Positions 1 through 8,952 of a stretch of DNA of 64,000 nt are shown piece after piece. Below the pieces are notes generated by a model that ran no database searches, was not told the DNA's origin, and was given only the letters and a program-made list of their open reading frames with translations. The position numbers were made by a program, and so were the translations under genes. Within the stretch, counting starts at the first letter, position 1. Each line of letters opens with the position of its first letter. This stretch comes from Polynucleobacter necessarius (GTDB lineage: Bacteria > Pseudomonadota > Gammaproteobacteria > Burkholderiales > Burkholderiaceae), in NCBI RefSeq assembly GCF_900095215.1, contig NZ_LT606949.1:628709-692708 (forward strand), in the 5' to 3' direction.

Positions 1-133
1 TAGTGGGCTTTGGCTGACATTAGCTCAAACCTTTGTGCAGCAACACCAGGGGTTTATTGCCTGTGATAGTCGTCCTGGACGGACTGATTTTTATATTCAA
101 ATTCCATACCGTAGGCAGGAGAAAGCATTATGA
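1..133 (+). CDS. ntrB: NtrB/GlnL nitrogen sensor kinase, C-terminal end
   Basis: Only the last 43 codons lie in the window, read from base 2 and ending in TGA at 131-133. The peptide SGLWLTLAQTFVQQHQG followed by a short beta-rich tail fits the end of the HATPase domain of NtrB (the G2 box and last helix), the kinase that phosphorylates NtrC under nitrogen limitation. The stop overlaps the ntrC start by 3 bases (TTATGA), the usual ntrBC operon coupling. Identity rests mainly on the following ntrC. Whether the upstream part is intact cannot be seen. Confidence 0.7.
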   Translation, partial: SGLWLTLAQTFVQQHQGFIACDSRPGRTDFYIQIPYRRQEKAL

Positions 134-1580
134 AGCCAATCTGGATCGTAGATGATGATCAATCCATTCGCTGGGTTTTGGAAAAAGCTTTAGCACGCGA
201 GAATATTCCGCATAAAAGCTTTTCAACCCCCAATGACGTTCTGAATGCCTTGGAAAAAGAAGCTCCACAGGTATTCATTTCGGATATCCGCATGCCACGC
301 GGCAATGGTTTGGATCTTTTGCAGCACGTAAAGGATAGTCATCCCCCAATTCGCCAGTCATTATCATGACAGCTTATTCGAATTTGGATTCAGCGGTTTC
401 CTCGTTTCAATGGGGCGCATTTGAATACCTTACTAAACCATTTGATGTGGAGAAAGCTGTCGAACTAATCCATCGAGCGGTTGAACAGGGCATTCGGAAT
501 GAATCTGGCGCTAAAGAATTAACAGCTTGGCGACAAGACGCCACCGAAATCATTTGTCAAGCCCCAGCCATGCAAGAAATCTTCCGTGCTGTTGGCCGCC
601 GATGCGATAAAAATGTCCGCCTGACAGCACCCTCAATAAACGGGTTTGCAAATCCAACGGGAGATCGCCAACCTCACCCAAAAATAGCGTGCCGCCATCA
701 GCCTGCTCAAAGCGGCCTCGACGCAAGGTTTGAGCCCCTGGAAAGACGCCTCGTTCGTGACCAAAAAGCTCGAACTCCAATAAAGCTTTCGGCACAGCGG
801 AAGTACTCAAAGAAATAAATGGTCCTTTAGCGCAAGGGCTATGCTTATGGAGAGCATGAGCCACCAATTCTTTACCGGTACCGGACTCTCCAGTAATTAA
901 TACAGTTGCATTTGAGTGGGCTAAGCGGCCAACATCCCATTAAGGAAAATGTACGCATCATTGCTTCAACCCATCAAAATCTCGATGCGCGAGTAGCGGC
1001 GGGTTTATTTCGTGAGAATCTGTTGCATCGTCTCAATGTTATTCGTTTGCGTATGCCTTCTTTGCGTGAGTGCAGTGAAGATGTTCCGATGCTCGCTAGA
1101 CATTTCATGCTTAGCTGCGCCAAGTTTTTAGGTGTTGAGCCCAAGAAATTATCTGATGAAATTTTAAAACAGATCAGCGCAATGCCATTTCCTGGTAATG
1201 TGCGTCAGCTGGAAAACTTATGTCACTGGTTAACGGTGATGACACTCGCTAACGTGATTGGCGTTAGCGATCTACCCGCAGATATCGTCGCGGAAGCTAG
1301 TGAGCAACCCGTGATTTTGCATGGCGAATCTTCCCCCAGCAATCCCACTGCTAAAGTATCTTCGGGCGACTGGGAGAGTGGTGTGGCCCGTCTTGCGGTC
1401 AAGATGCTGCAGGATGGTGACAAAGAAGTGTTTGATACATTAACCGCGCGATTCGATAAGGCGGTATTGCAAGCGGCCTTGGAGGTGACTCGCGGCCGTC
1501 CGGTTAATGCGGCTCAGAGTCTAGGTATTTGGCGAAATACAATCACGCGTAAATTACAGGGACTGGAAATTGATGACTGA
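130..1580 (+). pseudogene. ntrC: ntrC nitrogen response regulator, broken by a frameshift and an internal inversion
   Basis: NtrC activates sigma-54 promoters in nitrogen starvation. The receiver domain starts normally (DDDQSIRW, phospho-acceptor in ISDIRMP) but loses frame near 350-360; it continues one frame over as PVIIMTAYS and runs to MQEIFRAVGR at about 599. Bases 600-924 then encode the central AAA+ domain on the opposite strand (Walker A GESGTGKE). The forward frame resumes at about 935 (HPIKENVRIIAS) and reaches a normal Fis-type HTH end (WRNTITRKLQGL). The inverted part also carries changes in key motifs: the sigma-54 contact loop GAFTGA reads GVFPGA, and the Walker B FLDEIGD reads FLGEVGD. 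No functional protein is expected. Confidence 0.93.
590..934. other. 325-bp inversion between 10-bp inverted repeats inside ntrC
   Basis: TGTTGGCCGC at 590-599 and its exact reverse complement GCGGCCAACA at 925-934 bracket the segment. Turning 600-924 round restores one continuous NtrC reading frame at both ends: VGR then LAHSNATVLITG on the left, FYRIGGQ then HPIKENV on the right. Both joins fall in the repeat, so the event looks like recombination or template switching at this short inverted repeat. The inverted segment has no internal stop in its own frame. Confidence 0.9.
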
Positions 1581-2421
1581 TTTAGTGCGAATAGCTGCGT
1601 GGAATGTGAACTCACTAAAGGTTCGCCTCCCACAAGTGCTGCGCTGGCTCCAGGATCAAGAAAAAAAGCGTCAGCCGATTGATGCGCTCTGCTTGCAAGA
1701 GCTTAAGCTAACGGATGATAAATATCCACATAAGGCACTAGAAGAGGCTGGTTATCTCAGTCTTGCCGCAGGGCAAAAAACCTATAACGGTGTTGCGATC
1801 ATTCTGCGTAAGGCTGCTTTAGCGCCGCTTGCCTCTGATGTAGATACCGCCTTTCTAAAGCCCGTCAGAAATATTCCCAACCACGAAGATGAGCGGCAGC
1901 GTATTCTTGCGGCGACGGTCTGTTTTGCGGGTACTCAGCCAATGAGGCTTGTTTCAGCATACTTTCCAAATGGACAAGCTCCCGATAGTGACAAGTTTGC
2001 ATATAAGCTGAATTGGTTAAGTGGCTTGCGTACTTGGTTGGGTGAAGAGCTACAACTAAACCAACGTTTAGCGCTTCTTGGCGACTTCAATATCGCTCCA
2101 GCAGATGAAGATGTTCATGATCCCAAGGCGTGGGAAGGGCAGAACTTAGTGTCCCCGCCTGAGCGCGATGCTTTTCGGGAGTTAATTAAGCTTGGGCTCA
2201 ATGATTCATTTCGGATGTTTGAGCAAGCTCCCAAAACATTTAGTTGGTGGGACTATCGCATGATGGGCTTTAGAAGAAATGCTGGGATGCGTATCGATCA
2301 CATCTTGTTAAGCAAAGACTTAAGAGAAAAATGCACCGCTAGCACAGTGGATAAAGAGCCGAGAACGTGGGAGCAGCCTTCTGACCATGCTCCCGTGATA
2401 GCGACAATTAAAAAAACCTAA
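1573..2421 (+). CDS. xthA: Exodeoxyribonuclease III
   Basis: AP endonuclease and 3'-5' exonuclease of base-excision repair. The 282-residue protein (E. coli about 268) shows the EEP-fold motifs: RIAAWNVNSLKVRL at the N-terminus, CLQELKL (metal-binding Glu), LLGDFNIAP, and the C-terminal RIDHILLS and SDHAPV (catalytic Asp-His). The ATG at 1573 lies in the last codons of ntrC (8-base overlap); a TTG one codon earlier is possible but less likely. It converges with prlC, with only 18 bases between the stops. Intact despite the broken upstream gene, so it either has its own promoter or relies on ntrBC transcription. Confidence 0.93.
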   Translation: MTDLVRIAAWNVNSLKVRLPQVLRWLQDQEKKRQPIDALCLQELKLTDDKYPHKALEEAGYLSLAAGQKTYNGVAIILRKAALAPLASDVDTAFLKPVRNIPNHEDERQRILAATVCFAGTQPMRLVSAYFPNGQAPDSDKFAYKLNWLSGLRTWLGEELQLNQRLALLGDFNIAPADEDVHDPKAWEGQNLVSPPERDAFRELIKLGLNDSFRMFEQAPKTFSWWDYRMMGFRRNAGMRIDHILLSKDLREKCTASTVDKEPRTWEQPSDHAPVIATIKKT

Positions 2422-2439
2422 GAAAAAGCCAGGCGGCTC

Positions 2440-4578
2440 TTAAGTTAGTCCGCCATGCCTTAATAGGGCATCAATGCTGGGTTCTCTACCCCTAAAGGCC
2501 TTGAATGATTCGGCGGCCGGACGACTTCCGCCCACTTCCAAAATTTCCGTGCAATAGCGTGTGCCGGTTTCTTCATCGAGCACGCTTCCAGTCAGTTTCG
2601 CAGCCTCTTCAAAAGCAGAGTAAACATCAGCGGATAACACTTCCGCCCACTTGTAGCTGTAATAGCCTGCCGCATAGCCGCCTGCAAAAATATGGCTAAA
2701 GGTGTTGATCCAACGGGAGATTGCTGGCTGTGGAATGACGTTAAATTGATCGGCAATGACTCTCGATTCCTCCAGAACTGCCTGGCCCTTGGCATTCTTC
2801 GCATCAAAACTAGCATGCAGCCGCCAGTCGGTTAATGACATGACTATTTGGCGCAAGGTCATATAACCATTCTGGAAATTTTTAGCGGCTAAGATTTTTT
2901 CAAAGAGTTCTCGTGGCAGCGGTTTACCTGTTTCCGCATGCGCTGTCATTTTTTCGAGCACCTCCCATTCCCAGCAGAAGTTTTCCATAAACTGGCTAGG
3001 TAATTCAACTGCATCCCACTCAACACCATTGATGCCGGAAACTCCCAGCGCGCTGACTTGGGTTAATAAGTGATGCAATCCATGACCGCTCTCATGGAAT
3101 AGGGTGATGACATCATTGTGGGTAATGGTTGGTTGACGCAAGACGCCGTCTACCTTCACTGGCGGGGCAAAATTACAAACGAGGTGCGCCACAGGAATTT
3201 GAATCTCTCCATTTGGCAATACTCTGCGACCACGCGCATCATCCATCCAGGCGCCACCGCGCTTACCAGGGCGAGCGTAGGGATCCAAGTAGAAATACGC
3301 CACGAGATCGCCTTTGGCATTCTTTACGGAAAATGATTGCACGTCCGCATGCCAGGTTGGCAAATTGGCAGATTCAATCTTCACCCCAAATAAGGTCTGA
3401 ATGACTTGAAAGAGTCCATCTAACACCTTGGGCAAAGAAAAATATTGTTTTAATTCATTTTCGGAGAACGAGTAGCGCTCTTGTTTTAATCGTTCCGATG
3501 CAAATGCGATATCCCAAGGCTCCAATCCATCGACGATTGCAAGTTTAATGTTGGCAAATTCTGAAAGTTCTTGCCAATCTTTCATGGCAAATGGTTTCGC
3601 TGTCTTGGCGAAATTCGTGAGGAAGGAATCAACTTCTGCAACACTGCTAGCCATTTTGAGTGCCAGGCTAAGGGCGGCATAATTTTTATACCCCAGCATG
3701 CGCGCTTCTTCATCACGAAGTCGTAATTGATCGAGCATATTTTGTGTGTTATCCCAATCTAATTTACCTTTGCCGTACTGTGGCGCCAGTTCAGAAGCAC
3801 GAGTGACATAAGCCTCATACATTAGACGCCGTAGCGCGCGATTTTCCGCATACTGCATAATGGGGTAATAAGAGGGGAAGTGCAAAGTGAAAGCCCAGCC
3901 CTGCAATGCTTTCTGCTGAGCGGTACCTGCCGCTGCGGCAATGGCATCCTCTGGTAATCCCGCCAGCTCAACTAGGTCAGTCACAAGATGAACGAAGCCA
4001 TCGGTTGCATCTAATACGTGATCTGAAAATGCTTTGCCTAGGGTTGCTTGCTCATCTTGGATTTGTGCAAAGCGTGGTTTGTCTTCATCGTTCAATTCTG
4101 CGCCGCCCAAACGAAAATCTCGCAAAGAGTTTTCAATCACTTTTTTCTGCGCTGCGCTGAGCTTTCCAAAGTCTGGGGTTTTACTTAGGTCTTTAAATTT
4201 CTGGTAGAGCTCTAAATTTTGACCAAGACTAGAAAAGAAGGCGGTGACTTTAGGTAGCATCTCTCCGTAAGCGGCACGTAACTCAGGTGTGTCGACAACA
4301 CTATTGAGGTGTGAGATCACACCCCAGGATCTGCCTAAAGCCTCAGTGGCATCTTCCAGAGGTTCGGCCAGCGTATCCCAGGTTGGTTCTGTATTGGGAT
4401 TCACTGCGACATCAACCGCATCTTGCGCTTGCCTTAATAAATACTCGATCGCCGGGGCAATATGCTCTGGCTTAACTTCAGAGTATGTAGCAACCCCCCG
4501 CCAAAAGGTGAGCAGGGGATTATGTTTTAAGTTTGAAGGATGGGTGGAGCCGTGAGATGCGCTTGAGGATGCAATCAT
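2440..4578 (-). CDS. prlC: Oligopeptidase A (M3 metallopeptidase)
   Basis: Cytoplasmic zinc oligopeptidase that clears short peptides and cleaved signal peptides. At 712 residues it is near family length (E. coli 680). The HExxH zinc motif is visible as FHESGHGLHHLL near residue 495, followed by the third zinc ligand region (GVEWDAVELPSQFMENF) and the M3 substrate loop GYAAGYYSYKWAE near the C-terminus. The N-terminus has a few extra residues (MIASSSASHGS), so the start could be slightly downstream. It is probably co-transcribed with folD, which lies upstream on the same strand. Confidence 0.93.
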   Translation of the reverse strand: MIASSSASHGSTHPSNLKHNPLLTFWRGVATYSEVKPEHIAPAIEYLLRQAQDAVDVAVNPNTEPTWDTLAEPLEDATEALGRSWGVISHLNSVVDTPELRAAYGEMLPKVTAFFSSLGQNLELYQKFKDLSKTPDFGKLSAAQKKVIENSLRDFRLGGAELNDEDKPRFAQIQDEQATLGKAFSDHVLDATDGFVHLVTDLVELAGLPEDAIAAAAGTAQQKALQGWAFTLHFPSYYPIMQYAENRALRRLMYEAYVTRASELAPQYGKGKLDWDNTQNMLDQLRLRDEEARMLGYKNYAALSLALKMASSVAEVDSFLTNFAKTAKPFAMKDWQELSEFANIKLAIVDGLEPWDIAFASERLKQERYSFSENELKQYFSLPKVLDGLFQVIQTLFGVKIESANLPTWHADVQSFSVKNAKGDLVAYFYLDPYARPGKRGGAWMDDARGRRVLPNGEIQIPVAHLVCNFAPPVKVDGVLRQPTITHNDVITLFHESGHGLHHLLTQVSALGVSGINGVEWDAVELPSQFMENFCWEWEVLEKMTAHAETGKPLPRELFEKILAAKNFQNGYMTLRQIVMSLTDWRLHASFDAKNAKGQAVLEESRVIADQFNVIPQPAISRWINTFSHIFAGGYAAGYYSYKWAEVLSADVYSAFEEAAKLTGSVLDEETGTRYCTEILEVGGSRPAAESFKAFRGREPSIDALLRHGGLT

Positions 4579-4616
4579 CCCTCTAGCTTAATGGACTAGC
4601 AGCAATTTTGCCAAAT

Positions 4617-4640
4617 CCCCAGTCAATTCCCCAGTCAATT
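4617..4640. repeat. Perfect 12-bp tandem duplication
   Basis: CCCCAGTCAATT occurs twice back to back (4617-4628 and 4629-4640) in the short gap between the stop of folD and the start of prlC. It breaks no gene. Similar small perfect tandem duplications break genes elsewhere in the window. Confidence 0.9.
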
Positions 4641-4658
4641 TCTCAGTGCGCGTATTGG

Positions 4659-5513
4659 TTAATGCTTTACTGCCTTTTCAGCGGCCTCTAATGTATTCAT
4701 CAGCAGCATAGTGATAGTCATAGGGCCGACACCGCCGGGAACCGGGGTAATCCAGCCCGCTACGTACTTGGCAGTATCAAAATCGACATCGCCACAAAGT
4801 TTGCCATCAGGAAGTCGATTAATGCCAACATCAATCACTACGGCACCATTTTTTACCATGTCACCAGAGATCATCTTTGGTTTACCAGTGGCCACTACAA
4901 GGATATCGGCATCTTTAGTGTGGTGCGCTAGATCGCGAGTCTTGCTATTGCAGATGGTGATAGTCGCGCCGGCTTGCAATAGAAGCATGGCCATTGGCTT
5001 GCCCACAATATTAGAGGCGCCAACAATAACCGCGCGAGCGCAGCGAATAGGGTAGTCAATGCTTTCTAGAATCTTCATGCAGCCATAGGGTGTGCATGGT
5101 TTGAATTCTGGTTGACCAACCATCAGAGCACCGGCATTCGCAACGTGAAAACCATCTACATCTTTTTTTGGCGTAATCGCTTCTAGTACACGCTCGGAAG
5201 CGATATGTTCTGGCAAAGGGAGTTGCACTAAGATGCCATGAATCGCAGGATCCGCATTGAGGGTGGCGATACGAGCAATCAGTTCGTCTTCACCTAGCTC
5301 AGCGGAGTAGCGCTCTAAAACAGAATGAAAGCCCACATCTTCACAGGCCTTCACTTTATTGCGAACATATACCTGGCTAGCAGGATTATCTCCAACTACG
5401 ATGACGGCTAAGCCTGGCCTCGTGCCTGTGGCAGTCACAATTGCGCCACGAGCCGCAATTTCTGTGCGAAGTTTTTTAGAAAGGGCGTTGCCGTCCAATA
5501 ATTGCGCTGGCAT
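4659..5513 (-). CDS. folD: Bifunctional methylenetetrahydrofolate dehydrogenase/cyclohydrolase
   Basis: FolD interconverts 5,10-methylene-THF, methenyl-THF and 10-formyl-THF, feeding purine, fMet and thymidylate synthesis. Its 284 residues match the family length. Visible signatures are the catalytic region [15 protein letters not shown] (lysine in the K-x-K stretch), [12 protein letters not shown], the [11 protein letters not shown] block, and the C-terminal [15 protein letters not shown]. The Rossmann loop [14 protein letters not shown] is complete. Intact; oriented towards prlC. Confidence 0.96.
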   Translation of the reverse strand: MPAQLLDGNALSKKLRTEIAARGAIVTATGTRPGLAVIVVGDNPASQVYVRNKVKACEDVGFHSVLERYSAELGEDELIARIATLNADPAIHGILVQLPLPEHIASERVLEAITPKKDVDGFHVANAGALMVGQPEFKPCTPYGCMKILESIDYPIRCARAVIVGASNIVGKPMAMLLLQAGATITICNSKTRDLAHHTKDADILVVATGKPKMISGDMVKNGAVVIDVGINRLPDGKLCGDVDFDTAKYVAGWITPVPGGVGPMTITMLLMNTLEAAEKAVKH

Positions 5514-5529
5514 CTAAACACTCCAGTGA

Positions 5530-6176
5530 TTAATTAGGCTGAGGATCGGAGAAAGCGAAGCGGGGTAGGTCTGCAACGGTATTGACATTGAGCTTTTCCA
5601 TGATGTTCGCGCGGTGCGCTTCAACCGTTTTAATGGAAATACCAAGATCATCGGCAATTTGTTTGTTCAAGCGACCGGCACGCTGTGCTCAAGAACTTGA
5701 CGCTCACGACCTGTGAGTTTGCTCAGCAAGCCTTGAGTAATTTGTCGTTGACTTGCTTGTGAATAATCAATGCGCGCTTTAGCTAGCATGCGATCCACTA
5801 ATCCGCGGAGATCATTTTCTTTGAAAGGTTTTTCAATGAAGTGCACCGCGCCACGTTTCATAGTGGATACAGCCATAGACACATCGCCATGACCGGTAAT
5901 GAAAGCAACTGGCATTGGTAACTTTTCGGCAGTTAAGCGCTCTTGCAATTCAAGGCCTGACATGCCGGGCATACGAACATCCAAGATGGCGCAAGAGATG
6001 GTGGACTTATCAGTGCTTTGCAAAGATTGCAAGAAACGTTCCGCACTTGCATGGCAGCGCACAACATAGCCATTGCTCTCTAAAAGCCAGGTAAGTGCAT
6101 CTCTCACCGCTTCATCATCGTCAACTACATAGACAACTTCAGCTTGGTTCGGTTTTGCAGTAGCACTTAAGTTCAT
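5530..6176 (-). pseudogene. FixJ-type response regulator, frameshifted before its DNA-binding helix
   Basis: The N-terminus is a complete receiver domain (VVDDDEAVRDAL, phospho-acceptor in ILDVRMPGMSG, switch Lys in IEKPFK). The LuxR-type output domain begins (LTGRERQVLE), but one base is missing near 5688, giving an early stop at 5667. The next frame continues with the expected helix-turn-helix (AGRLNKQIADDLGISIKTVE) to a TAA at 5530. The product keeps the receiver but lacks the recognition helix, so it should not bind DNA. It sits 35 bases downstream of the cognate kinase gene, which is also dead. Confidence 0.9.
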
Positions 6177-6211
6177 ATCAGTTCTCGCGAGGTAAACCTA
6201 AAAATTCGATG

Positions 6212-8742
6212 TTAAGTATTGGCCTTGGTTTCAGTGGATTCTAAGGGTAGAAGTATTGTAAAGGTGCAGCCAGCCAGCTTGGTCTGTTCTGCGTCGGTCA
6301 CATTGGTGGCCCAGAGTCTGCCATGATGGGATGCGATGATAGAGCGACAAATATTCAGCCCCATGCCAATTCCATCCGATTTTGTGCTGAAAAATGGCTC
6401 AAACATGCGTTCTAGGACGTTTTCGGGGATTCCGCCCCCCGCATCTGTAACCTGAATTCTGAGCATGGCCGGGGAAATGCTGGTGTCTAAGTCCGCACTA
6501 ATTTTTACTGCTGGAGCGGACCAGCGGGATGAGAGGGGATAAGCCTCGCGAACGCTATTTAAGGCGTTTTTCAGGAGATTAACGACTACCTGCAAGATTA
6601 AGACGGGGTCCAGATTTACTACCGGGAGATTGTCGGCAATTTCAGAGTTAATGCTTAATCTATGGCGATGGGCTTCAATTTCAACCAGACCTACTGCGTC
6701 ATTAATGATTTCAGCGATGCAGGCCGCTTTGCGCTGTGGCTCACTGCATTTTACAAAACCTCGAATGCGTTGAATGATGGTTCCAGCGCGATGCGCTTGT
6801 TCGGAAGCCTTCTCTAGGGCCGGAAAAATTTCTTTGGTCATGGCGGGATCCAAATTGCCATCTAAGCGTTTTGCAACGCCCATGCAGTAGTTTGAGATCG
6901 AGTAGTTTGAGATCGCTGAGAGAGGTTGATTTAACTCGTGCGCCAGGGAGGAGGTCATCTCACCCATGGTGGTGAGGCGGCTCGTGAACTGAATGCGTTC
7001 TTGTTGTTGAAGCGCTAAGTCATCCACTTCTTTGCGTGCGGTAATGTCGGTGGCAATTAAGAGTTGTGCGAGGTGGCCATCTACCCAGGGTATGAAGCGT
7101 CGTCTCACTTCAAACCATTTATTGCTGTCATCACTTAATTGCACTTCTTCGGATTCGGGCTCTTGATATAAAAAAGAGGTTGGTATGCCAGGAGGAGATT
7201 CTTCGAGATCTTCGGCGATATCGCGCATTACCGTATCGCTTGAATCACCACCGGCTAATTGAAAGTGGCCTTTTGAATCATCTCCAAATCACTCTCGATA
7301 AAAGCAATTGGCAAACAATAGGGCACTTGTCTCTAATGAGACTACGGACACTGCCGCATCAAGACTTTCTAAAACGGTAGTAAAGCGTTCTTGTGATGCC
7401 GCCAATTCTTCACGAATCTTTTTTGGGCTCGGAAATATCAATTAAAGAGGTAACCCAGCCAGTCTGCTTCCCTTTTTCATTAATCAACGGAGCAATGAAG
7501 GTGCGCGTTTGAATTAGGGTTCCATCGCGCTTGAGTATCGCGCCTTCAATGCCGACTTTCATGCTGCCGCTGATATTTGATTGCAGCGCTCGATTCATCG
7601 TCTCTACAAGTTCATCTCTTCTGCTGTCGGGCCAGAACGGGCAGGGAGGGGTAAGCCCCATTAATTCTTCGGATGACCAACCCGTCATTTCGCAAAACGC
7701 GCGATTGACATAGGTATAATGCGCTTTTGCATATCGTGCGCACGAATTCCCACTGGTGTGGAGTTCTCCATCGCATTACGAAAGCTAGTTTCAGTTCTTA
7801 AGCTTGCTTCTGCCTCTTGGCGAACTTGCATTTGCTTGAGAACAGACCAGAGGCTCCAAATAACGAAAGCGCTCAACCCCAAGACAACGCCAATCAGCAT
7901 CCTAAAGGTAAGGTTGGTGTGGAGGATAAGTATCAATACGCAAAGTAATGTTGGGGCTTAAAATCCCGATATCCAGACTAGTCTGATTGCTAAAGACTCA
8001 GTTCTTTTGTCTGAAGGAATCGCCAATACTTTTTCGTTGTCGGCAATGCGAGTGAATCCGTAGTAGGACTTCAGTTCGCCAGGGATGATGTCCAATATTC
8101 CTTGGGTGGTATAGAGCGCCGCTAAATAGTCAACGATCTCTCCGCTAACGATATTGGGCACCACTTGCCAAAAAACAATTTTTCTTTTCGTAAATATGGG
8201 GTCATTGTTCGGTAGATTTAATGAGATGAACTCACTAAAAGCTGCTCGATTGGTGGCTCTACTTAATTCAATTGTGGATGCAAGACTGGCATTAACAAGT
8301 TGATCATTGTGGGTTTTGCTGATCCAGTCTGTTTTGCTGGTTTCGGCCGGGGCTACCCATGGCCGCTGACTATGATTGTTGAGCCAAAGGATTCTGATAA
8401 TTTCATGATTATTGGCTACCAGCTCTTCAGCTTGCTCTCTTGTGATTTGTTTTAACTTGACCTGATCTTCGCTAGCCGAAACTTCGAGATTAATCGTAGT
8501 TAATGCATCAAGATTGTTGGCAAAGCGCGATTGAATACGTTGTTTGGCAAATGAAAGTTCTCTGAATAACGCAGCTTCCTGCTGATTCTTTTCTTGTAAG
8601 TGCAGTGTGCCCAAAATAATGCCCATGACAGCCGTAAATAAAACAAGCGCTAGCAGGGGGTGTAAAAAAGCTTAAATCCGCGTATTTTGCGCAGCCATTT
8701 AAATGGTCTCAGGAAAAGGTTGGTTGGTGCGGGTCCTTTCAT
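6212..8742 (-). pseudogene. Membrane PAS-domain sensor histidine kinase with at least five lesions
   Basis: The pieces rebuild a kinase of about 830 residues. From the N-terminus (ATG at 8740-8742) they are: a membrane helix LLALVLFTAVMGII, about 220 extracytoplasmic residues, a second helix FRMLIGVVLGLSAFVIW, two PAS domains, a HisKA box SSLAHELNQPLSAISNY and a HATPase domain (DAGGGIPENV, GIGMGLNICRSI). Lesions: a G run of 5 where 6 keeps frame (8656-8660); frame changes near 7940-7960; a frameshift near 7715; a 6-base T run where 5 fits (7419-7424); an in-frame TGA at 7289-7291; and a 15-bp tandem duplication after the H-box. It most resembles FixL/DctB-like kinases; the ligand is unknown. 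Confidence 0.9.
6886..6915. repeat. 15-bp in-frame tandem duplication next to the histidine kinase H-box
   Basis: AGTAGTTTGAGATCG is repeated perfectly (6886-6900, 6901-6915). On the coding (minus) strand it turns SAISNYCMG into SAISNYSISNYCMG, adding five residues to the dimerisation helix directly after the phospho-accepting His box. Confidence 0.92.
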
Positions 8743-8952
8743 GAATACAAAGCATTTTGCCCTATCACCATTGCTAATAAGCGATTTCCGATCCTGGAAA
8801 AACCGTTCTTATTTTCAGCGTAATACAATACCACATTATGAGAAATATTATCATTATGTGGAAAATTGCTTGTTTACACCCATATACCTTCCTAGAATAT
8901 TGTCTATAGAGTTAATGACAAAGTCAGCACTACTATTTATTGGAGACAAAAG

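Noticed and set aside
550..867. A separate minus-strand gene for a sigma-54 activator fragment
   Set aside because: It is the inverted central part of ntrC; flipping it completes ntrC at both joins.
2405..2445. A terminator between xthA and prlC (GCC-AGGC-GGC)
   Set aside because: The stem is only 4-5 bp with no clear T tract, so it is not convincing.
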